From the NCBI GenBank assembly GCA_030591585.1, contig JAUVAS010000001.1, positions 62,001 to 126,000 of the forward strand: DNA of 64,000 bases. The letters run 5' to 3'. The DNA comes from Flavobacterium sp. (lineage in GTDB: Bacteria; Bacteroidota; Bacteroidia; Flavobacteriales; Flavobacteriaceae). Below are positions 57,021 through 64,000 of this stretch, one piece after another. The notes below the pieces were generated by a model. That model ran no database searches, had not been told where the DNA came from, and worked only from the letters and a program-made list of their open reading frames with translations. The translations under genes were made by a program, and so were the position numbers. Within the stretch, counting starts at the first letter, position 1; each line of letters begins with the position of its first letter.

Positions 57021-58253
57021 GTGAGAATTCTTTTAACCGCCATATATCCTTATGTTTTTGTGTTGCTTTATCTCATTATTCCATTTGACGAGTATGCAAG
57101 AGCGTTACCCAATATTCTAATGGCAATTTTAGTGATTGCTTTTCCCTTTGTTATAAAAAAAGACGATTTTAAAAAGTTAGTCACTAAACCAACTCTAGTT
57201 CTCATCTTGTTTTTTGTTTTTCTGTTGGTAAACGCGTTCATTCAGGGAACTTTGAAAGAAGACATAGGCATCATTAATAAAATGATGATTCCTATTGGGT
57301 TAGTGTTTTTGTATCTCCCTATTGCTAATTTTAAAAAATTAAAAAAAGCTATTGTTTTTTCTTCATTCATTGCCATTATTTTTACGCTTATTCAGTTTAT
57401 GATATTAATAAATAATGATGTAGAGGTATCGTTACTTTTTTTTCAAGAAACAGTTGATGCACTTTTAATAGACAGGGTTTATATAGGCTTGCTTTGTGTG
57501 TTAAGTATATTGATATCATACCAATCCTTAACTAAAAAATACCATCCAGATAACAGCTATTATTTGGCAAGCATTATTATTAGTGGACTGTATTTATTGT
57601 TGATTATGTCAAAAACAGCAATTATTATTTTAGTAGTCTTGCTAGTAGTAAGACAGTTTTATGGGCCAAATAAAAAATTTCGTTTAATAATTACTTCAGC
57701 AATTTTATTAATTTTATTATTGTTAACTTATTTTAAGTTACAGCCAAATTTGAAAAACATAATTTCCTCCAAAAATAATTTATCTCAGGTAAGTTATAAT
57801 GAATCAAATATGCCATTAGGATACCGAACATTAATATGGGAATGCGCTTTAAAAATAGCTTCTGAAACACCAAACAAGCTTTTAGGAATTGGTTTTAAAG
57901 AAACTTCTAATAATTTGGTGTCCTGCTATAATGAAGAAATAACAGACGCTATAACCAAACGAAATTTTGTTTCAAAAAAATTCAATACCCACAATCAATA
58001 TTTAGACTTTTACATAAGTTCTGGTCTTATTAGTTTGGTTTTATTTATAAGCACCCTACTTTTTTTATTAATAAAATATCACAATAAATTTTTCCCTACT
58101 GCATTAATAATTACCATAATTTTATTTGGTATGGTCGAAAATTATTTACACAGGCAAGTAGGCGCGTATTACATAGGTTTTGTTCTAGTAATGCTCTTAA
58201 TTAACTATAAAGATGGTATCTTAAAAGAACCTGCTAATGATAAGACACAATAA
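57021..58253 (+). CDS. O-antigen ligase/polymerase-like membrane protein 4
   Basis: Multi-TM 410 aa; RTLIWECALKIASETPNKLLGIGFKET...FNTHNQYLDFYISSGLISLVLF...ENYLHRQVGAYYI. Confidence 0.85.
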   Translation: MRILLTAIYPYVFVLLYLIIPFDEYARALPNILMAILVIAFPFVIKKDDFKKLVTKPTLVLILFFVFLLVNAFIQGTLKEDIGIINKMMIPIGLVFLYLPIANFKKLKKAIVFSSFIAIIFTLIQFMILINNDVEVSLLFFQETVDALLIDRVYIGLLCVLSILISYQSLTKKYHPDNSYYLASIIISGLYLLLIMSKTAIIILVVLLVVRQFYGPNKKFRLIITSAILLILLLLTYFKLQPNLKNIISSKNNLSQVSYNESNMPLGYRTLIWECALKIASETPNKLLGIGFKETSNNLVSCYNEEITDAITKRNFVSKKFNTHNQYLDFYISSGLISLVLFISTLLFLLIKYHNKFFPTALIITIILFGMVENYLHRQVGAYYIGFVLVMLLINYKDGILKEPANDKTQ

Positions 58254-58312
58254 ATGGAAGAGTTGTATTTTTGCAAAAGTTTTTTAGTAAATTAAAACAA
58301 GGAATATAATAA

Positions 58313-59611
58313 ATGAAAATTGCAGTAATAGGAACAGGATATGTAGGATTAGTTACAGGAACATGCTTGGCAGAAACAGGTAACGATGTAATTTGTGTTG
58401 ATATAGATCAGGAAAAAGTAAATAAAATGAAATCTGGTGTGGTGCCAATTTACGAACCTCATTTAGATGTTTTATTTGAAAGAAATATAAAAGCTGGAAG
58501 ATTAAAATTTACAACCTCATTAGACGAAGGGTTAGGTTTTGGCGAAATTATTTTTCTTGCATTACCAACTCCCGAAGATGAAGATGGGTCTGCAGATTTA
58601 TCTTATGTATTAAATGTTTCTGAAGAAATAGGAAAAAAAATAAAAGACTACAAAGTTATTGTAGACAAAAGTACCGTGCCTGTTGGTACAGCTGAAAAAG
58701 TTCAAGCAATCATTGCAAAAAATGCAGCTTGTGAGTTTGATGTGGTTTCTAATCCAGAATTTTTAAGAGAAGGGTATGCCGTTGATGATTTTCTAAAGCC
58801 AGAAAGAATTGTTGTTGGATCCAGTAGTGAAAGAGCAACTGTTCTTATGAAAAAATTATACGGTCCTTTTGTTCGTTCTGGAAACCCGATTATTATTATG
58901 GATGAAAAATCGGCGGAACTTACCAAATATGCATCCAATGCTTTTTTGGCGACTAAGATTACTTTTATGAACGAAATTGCTAACTATTGTGAAAAAGTAG
59001 GAGCCAATGTAGATAAAGTACGAGCAGGAATGGGAACCGATTCTAGAATAGGAAAACGATTTTTATTTCCTGGAATAGGATACGGCGGTTCTTGTTTTCC
59101 TAAAGACGTAAAAGCACTTCAAAAAGCAGGAAAAGACAAAGCATACGATTTTAAAATATTAAATTCGGTTATTGAAGTAAACGAAAAACAAAAAACTATT
59201 CTTTTACCAAAAATCGAAACCTATTTTGGTGGTGATTTAAAAGGAAAGAAACTTGCAATTTGGGGTCTGGCTTTTAAACCAGAAACCGATGATGTACGAG
59301 AAGCACCATCCATTTATTTAATGAGAGAATTACTTGATAAAGGAGCTTCTTTGTTTGTGTTTGACCCAGAGGCAATGCAGAATATTAAAAAACAATTTGG
59401 CAACTCTATAAGCTATTGTAATTCTATGTACGAGGCTTTAAAGGACGCTGAAGCAATTGTAATTTGTACGGAATGGAGTATTTTTAGAACTCCAGATTTT
59501 CAGAAAGTAAAAGGTTTATTAAAAAATCCTGTTATTTTTGATGGAAGAAATTTATACGATGTCTCGGAAATAAAAAAAGAAGGTTTTTCGTATGTGTCAA
59601 TAGGAAGATAA
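58313..59611 (+). CDS. ugd: UDP-glucose 6-dehydrogenase
   Basis: MKIAVIGTGYVGLVTGTCLAETGNDVICVDID...VDKSTVPVGTAEKVQ...FPGIGYGGSCFPKDVKAL. Confidence 0.97.
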   Translation: MKIAVIGTGYVGLVTGTCLAETGNDVICVDIDQEKVNKMKSGVVPIYEPHLDVLFERNIKAGRLKFTTSLDEGLGFGEIIFLALPTPEDEDGSADLSYVLNVSEEIGKKIKDYKVIVDKSTVPVGTAEKVQAIIAKNAACEFDVVSNPEFLREGYAVDDFLKPERIVVGSSSERATVLMKKLYGPFVRSGNPIIIMDEKSAELTKYASNAFLATKITFMNEIANYCEKVGANVDKVRAGMGTDSRIGKRFLFPGIGYGGSCFPKDVKALQKAGKDKAYDFKILNSVIEVNEKQKTILLPKIETYFGGDLKGKKLAIWGLAFKPETDDVREAPSIYLMRELLDKGASLFVFDPEAMQNIKKQFGNSISYCNSMYEALKDAEAIVICTEWSIFRTPDFQKVKGLLKNPVIFDGRNLYDVSEIKKEGFSYVSIGR

Positions 59612-59650
59612 AAAATTAATTAATTTGCATATATAGTTGTTGAAAAAAAA

Positions 59651-60640
59651 ATGAAGAAAAAAGTATTAATAACAGGAGCAGCAGGATTTTTAGGGTCTCA
59701 TTTATGCGATAAATTTATCTCAGAAGGGTTTTTTGTTATTGGTATGGATAACCTAATAACGGGAGATTTAAAAAATATTGAACACTTATTTAAAAACCCA
59801 GCCTTTGAGTTTTATAATCACGACGTAACTAAGTTTGTGCATATTCCAGGTAAGCTTGACTATATTCTTCATTTCGCTTCCCCAGCAAGCCCAATAGATT
59901 ATTTAAAAATCCCAATTCAGACACTAAAAGTTGGAGCTTTAGGAACTCACAATTTATTAGGTTTGGCAAAAGAAAAAGGAGCAAGAATATTAATTGCGTC
60001 TACTTCCGAAGTTTATGGAGATCCTTTAGTACACCCTCAGACCGAAGAATATTTAGGAAATGTAAATACCATAGGCCCAAGAGGAGTTTATGATGAAGCA
60101 AAACGCTTTCAAGAATCAATTACTATGGCCTATCACCGTTTTCATGGAGTAGAAACTCGAATTGCCAGAATATTTAACACTTATGGACCAAGAATGCGTT
60201 TAAACGACGGTAGAGTAATTCCTACTTTTATGGGGCAAGCACTGCGAGGTGAAGATTTAACAGTTTTTGGTGATGGTTCACAGACACGTTCTTTTTGTTA
60301 CGTAGAAGATGAAATTGAAGGGTTTTATAAACTTTTAATGAGTGATTATTCACTGCCTGTGAATATTGGAAATCCTCATGAAATTACCATTTTAGAATTT
60401 GCCAAAGAAATAATTAAACTCACAGGAACCAATCAAAAAATTGTATTTAAACCATTACCTACAGATGACCCTTTACAACGACAGCCTGATATTACTAAAG
60501 CAAAAGAAATATTAAAGTGGGAGCCTAAGACTTCAAGAGAAGTTGGAATGAAAAAAACATTTGATTATTTTAAAAACCTTTCCCCAGAAGATTTATCAAA
60601 AAGTGAACACAAAAGTTTTACTAAACATATTAGAAGATAA
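59651..60640 (+). CDS. UDP-glucuronate decarboxylase (UDP-xylose synthase) SDR
   Basis: [43 protein letters not shown]...[33 protein letters not shown]...[10 protein letters not shown]. Confidence 0.93.
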   Translation: MKKKVLITGAAGFLGSHLCDKFISEGFFVIGMDNLITGDLKNIEHLFKNPAFEFYNHDVTKFVHIPGKLDYILHFASPASPIDYLKIPIQTLKVGALGTHNLLGLAKEKGARILIASTSEVYGDPLVHPQTEEYLGNVNTIGPRGVYDEAKRFQESITMAYHRFHGVETRIARIFNTYGPRMRLNDGRVIPTFMGQALRGEDLTVFGDGSQTRSFCYVEDEIEGFYKLLMSDYSLPVNIGNPHEITILEFAKEIIKLTGTNQKIVFKPLPTDDPLQRQPDITKAKEILKWEPKTSREVGMKKTFDYFKNLSPEDLSKSEHKSFTKHIRR

Positions 60641-60643
60641 ACT

Positions 60644-61996
60644 ATGATGTTTAAAAGAGGAAGATATTCAGGGTTATTAAGACCAACTTCATATCTAATT
60701 GACTTATGTATTGTTTTCTTCTTTGCAAAAGATTTTTTTCAAGAAACCAACGATTATTTAAATTTCGTTGTTTTTATCACTATATCTTGGTTTGTAATCT
60801 CGTTTATTTCAAATTTTTATGAAATATATAGGTTTACAAAACTTGTTAAAATTGCTTCATTAATAGGAAAGCAATTTGTTTTATTTACAGTTTTATTGTT
60901 TTCCTTTTTTGGATTTTTTACTAGAATAGACAGAGCAAACATTGACATATCCACCTATATTCTTTATGTTTTTGGACTTATTTCTATTTTTAAATTTACC
61001 ATCTATTTTCTCTTAAAAAAATACAGAACAATACTTGGAGGAAACTATAGAACAGTAATAATTATTGGTTTAAACCAAAAAACAGACCAACTGCAAAAAT
61101 TTTTCACCCAAAATCCTGAATATGGGTATCAATTTCAAAAAATCTTTGAAATTAAGGACCTTAAATCAAGTCTTGAAAAAGTGTTTACGTATATATTAGA
61201 CAATGAGATTGATGAGATGTATTGTTCTATTGCAGAATTAACAGATGAACAACTACAAGATGTTATTACTTTTGCAGACAACAATCTTAAAATCTTAAAA
61301 TTTGTACCAGATAATAAAGAGATTTATACAAAAAAATTAGAATTTAATTACTATGGATTTATTCCGGTATTATCCTTAAGAAAAATACCAATAGACAACT
61401 CTTTTAATAAATTTCTTAAACGACTCTTTGATATAGTTCTTTCTATTTTTGTAATTGTTGGTGTTTTATCTTGGCTTACTCCTATTGTAGCGTTTTTTAT
61501 AAAAATGGAATCCAAAGGCCCTGTGTTTTTCAAACAGAAAAGAAATGGTCTAGATTACAAAGAGTTTTATTGCTATAAATACAGATCTATGCGACCCAAT
61601 CCAGACGCACATTTACATCAAATTAAAAAAAACGACCCAAGAGTTACAAAAATTGGAAAGATTATTAGAAAAACAAGCATAGACGAACTCCCACAATTTA
61701 TTAATGTATTAAAAGGAGAGATGTCTGTAGTAGGTCCACGCCCTCATATGGTTAGCCATACTCATATGTATGCCGATAAGATAGATAAATTTATGGTGCG
61801 ACACTTTGTGAAACCAGGTATTACAGGACTAGCCCAAGTAAGCGGATTTAGAGGTGAAGTAGAAGATGATAATTTCATTACTAATAGAGTGAAATACGAT
61901 ATTTTCTACTTAGAAAACTGGTCGCTATTATTGGATTTAAAGATTGTATTTCTAACCATTTTTAATGCGGTTAAAGGCGAAGAAAAAGCGTATTAA
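60644..61996 (+). CDS. WcaJ-type undecaprenyl-phosphate sugar phosphotransferase
   Basis: N-terminal TMs, CoA-binding-like region, KRLFDIVLSIFVIVGVLSWLTPIVAFFIKMESKGPVFFKQKRNG...KIIRKTSIDELPQFINVLKGEMSVVGPRPHM. Confidence 0.96.
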   Translation: MMFKRGRYSGLLRPTSYLIDLCIVFFFAKDFFQETNDYLNFVVFITISWFVISFISNFYEIYRFTKLVKIASLIGKQFVLFTVLLFSFFGFFTRIDRANIDISTYILYVFGLISIFKFTIYFLLKKYRTILGGNYRTVIIIGLNQKTDQLQKFFTQNPEYGYQFQKIFEIKDLKSSLEKVFTYILDNEIDEMYCSIAELTDEQLQDVITFADNNLKILKFVPDNKEIYTKKLEFNYYGFIPVLSLRKIPIDNSFNKFLKRLFDIVLSIFVIVGVLSWLTPIVAFFIKMESKGPVFFKQKRNGLDYKEFYCYKYRSMRPNPDAHLHQIKKNDPRVTKIGKIIRKTSIDELPQFINVLKGEMSVVGPRPHMVSHTHMYADKIDKFMVRHFVKPGITGLAQVSGFRGEVEDDNFITNRVKYDIFYLENWSLLLDLKIVFLTIFNAVKGEEKAY

Positions 61997-63162
61997 ATCA
62001 AATCGCTTTTTCCCAATAATTCTGTAAATTGCTTGTTAAAATCAAATCGTTTCACGGCGTTATTTAGTACGATAGTTTTAGAATAATGGGTTAGTTTTTC
62101 GTTCGTCATTGTGCCAATAAACTGTTTAAGTTTTTCTATATTATTTACAGGAATTACCCAACCTAATTGGTTTTCTAAAACTATTTTCTCTCCTTCCCCT
62201 CCTGCAAAATATAATACAGGAACCCCCAACCTACTCAACTCAAATATTTTTGAAGGCACAGAGCCATAGATTCTGTTTTTTAAAGGCACAAACCCTATAT
62301 CATATGTAATCAATTCATGGTGTAGTTTATCTCTTTCAACTTCTCCATAATAATGAATATGAGGATTGTTTAACTCTTTGATTAGCTCTGCTTCAGGTCC
62401 AGAACCATAAATGTGAAGGCTTACTTTTTTAGAAAAAGAGATCTCATTACAAATTTTATATAGCCCTTGAGCAACACCTAACAACCCAGCATATACAATT
62501 TTAATTTCTTCAGGGTTTTTGTTAGATTCTTTCAATAAAGGAGGAGTGAAATCTGGATAATTTCTATACAAAAATGTAGGTTTAGTAATTCTTAAATTTT
62601 CAATATGTGTTAGTATTTCTTCCGATTGACCTAAAATCAAACTTGAGTTTTTATAACAAAAAATTTCCATTTTGGTAAGAACAGTATAATAAAAACCTTT
62701 GGTAAGTAATCCCATCTCTAAACCTGCCAAAGGCCATAAGTCAGACACATTTAATATTACTTTTTTCCTTAATATTTTTGCCCATAAAACAGCTGTAAAC
62801 CCTACAAAAAATGGAGAATACTGAATTAGCACAAGTTTTGGAGTCCTTTTTGTCAAAAAAAATAAAGTAAGGCTTAATGAGAAGGATATCATCGAAAAAA
62901 TCCGAATGAACTTATTACTTGATTTAGTTGGCCACAGCCATAACCTATATAATGTACCAAACACCTCTTCCGTTTTTTTATAAACGGTTCCTTTATAATT
63001 GTTAAAAATTTTTCCTTGTGGGTAGTTAGGTAAAGGGCAAACTGCTTTTACGTGGTAACCATTTTCAGAAAGACCTTTAACTAAAGAGAATAATCTATTG
63101 GAAGCAGCTCCTTTTTCTGGAGGAAAATAATTAGTTACTATTAGAATTTCTTTTTGCTTCAT
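61993..63162 (-). CDS. Glycosyltransferase family 4 (WbuB-like)
   Basis: NYFPPEKGAASNRLFSLVKGLSENGYHVKAVCPLPNYPQGKIF...IVYAGLLGVAQGLYKI...GSVPSKIFELSRLGVPVLYFAGGEGEKIV. Confidence 0.93.
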   Translation of the reverse strand: MKQKEILIVTNYFPPEKGAASNRLFSLVKGLSENGYHVKAVCPLPNYPQGKIFNNYKGTVYKKTEEVFGTLYRLWLWPTKSSNKFIRIFSMISFSLSLTLFFLTKRTPKLVLIQYSPFFVGFTAVLWAKILRKKVILNVSDLWPLAGLEMGLLTKGFYYTVLTKMEIFCYKNSSLILGQSEEILTHIENLRITKPTFLYRNYPDFTPPLLKESNKNPEEIKIVYAGLLGVAQGLYKICNEISFSKKVSLHIYGSGPEAELIKELNNPHIHYYGEVERDKLHHELITYDIGFVPLKNRIYGSVPSKIFELSRLGVPVLYFAGGEGEKIVLENQLGWVIPVNNIEKLKQFIGTMTNEKLTHYSKTIVLNNAVKRFDFNKQFTELLGKSDLI

Positions 63163-63166
63163 TTAA

Positions 63167-63997
63167 TTATTTATTTAATAACGAAGTAAACTGCTTCAAT
63201 TTTCCTCTTTTGTTTCTTGTTAGCACCTTAACTCTTTCAAAAGTTAAGGTAAGATTACTTTCTAAATAATTATCTAAAGCCTTTTCAACTGTTTTAATTT
63301 CTTCGGAATTTAATTGTTTTTTAGAAACATAGGTAATAGTAAAAGAGTCTATTTGTGTTTGTTCTATCACAAATTCTTTTACATTACCATCATCTTCAAT
63401 AACACTTTTAGTCACATAATAAAACGTAAGGCCAGGAACCACTTTCCCACTAGGTAATTTAGCAACATCATTGGTTCTTCCTATTAATTGTTGAAGAACG
63501 GGCTTTTTAAAAGTGCTTTTTTTGGAAAGAACACCAATGTCTCCAACTTCATATCTTATTAAAGGATGCGCTTTATTATAAAGTGACGTTATTATAATTC
63601 TACCTGAATTTCCATTTGAAACAGGTTGATTGTTTTCGTCTAAAATTTCAACAAATAGTGTTTCGCTATTAACAATAAGCTCCCCTTTTGTATTGGTAAA
63701 AGCAATTAAATCTAATTCTGCTGCACCATATTCATTAATTATAGGGACTCCTAGCCATTTTTCTAAAATAATTTTATCCTTTTCAAAAAGCATTTCACTA
63801 GTCACAATACAATATTTTAAGGTTGGACAAACCTCATTTAACACCGTATTTTTTTCTTTTAAAAATTTAGCGAAGAGAACGACGGAACTTGTGTACCCAT
63901 TAATGTAATAAAACTTTTTTTGCTTGAAACTGCTTAAAAAGGTTTCTAGGTTTTTTTTAGATAAATCAAAAATCGGGAAGCGAAACCGATGACTCAA
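63167..63997 (-). CDS. Phenylacetate-CoA ligase/CapK-like AMP-forming protein, partial (N-terminus beyond window)
   Basis: YINGYTSSVVLFAKFLKEK...CIVTSEMLFEKDKIILEKWLGVPIINEYGAAELDLIAF...HPLIRYEVGDIGVL...LIGRTNDVAKLPSGKVVPG. Confidence 0.88.
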   Translation of the reverse strand: MSHRFRFPIFDLSKKNLETFLSSFKQKKFYYINGYTSSVVLFAKFLKEKNTVLNEVCPTLKYCIVTSEMLFEKDKIILEKWLGVPIINEYGAAELDLIAFTNTKGELIVNSETLFVEILDENNQPVSNGNSGRIIITSLYNKAHPLIRYEVGDIGVLSKKSTFKKPVLQQLIGRTNDVAKLPSGKVVPGLTFYYVTKSVIEDDGNVKEFVIEQTQIDSFTITYVSKKQLNSEEIKTVEKALDNYLESNLTLTFERVKVLTRNKRGKLKQFTSLLNK

Positions 63998-64000
63998 CCA

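Overview
The window is an AT-rich chromosomal segment from a Bacteroidota bacterium, most likely Flavobacteriaceae (type IX secretion C-terminal domain, TAnnTTTG promoters, typical gene families). Positions 1-30.7 kb are mostly housekeeping genes: rpiB (partial), rnr, tRNA-Cys, folB, glnS, gltX, ybeY, mnmG, holB, pgk, mltD-like, tatA, M23 peptidase and GH3. Positions 30.7-64 kb form a large surface-polysaccharide locus: rfbBACD, Wzz-like, wecB/wecC, glycosyltransferases, a nonulosonic-acid module, Wzx, four Wzy/WaaL-like membrane proteins, ugd/uxs, a WcaJ-like initiating transferase and a CapK-like protein. The strongest unusual signals are: (i) two perfect 16-bp parS-type sites (TGTTCCACGTGAAACA) in inverted orientation on either side of mnmG; (ii) an AT-rich 600-bp intergenic region near the left end with four same-strand TGTTGATA motifs, a candidate origin-type region; (iii) a gap-free 85-nt element present twice (hand count ~79% identity), each copy filling the gap upstream of a nucleotide-sugar gene and ending on its start codon; (iv) a NeuB-like/SpsF-like fusion next to a second NeuB and a KdsC-like phosphatase, resembling a minimal KDN-type pathway; (v) two decayed IS66 remnants bracketing a 5.4-kb cargo segment, with a duplicated and partly deleted glycosyltransferase nearby; (vi) a T9SS cargo gene whose signal peptide has no ATG/GTG/TTG start. 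No CRISPR array, rRNA, intact transposon or prophage was seen.
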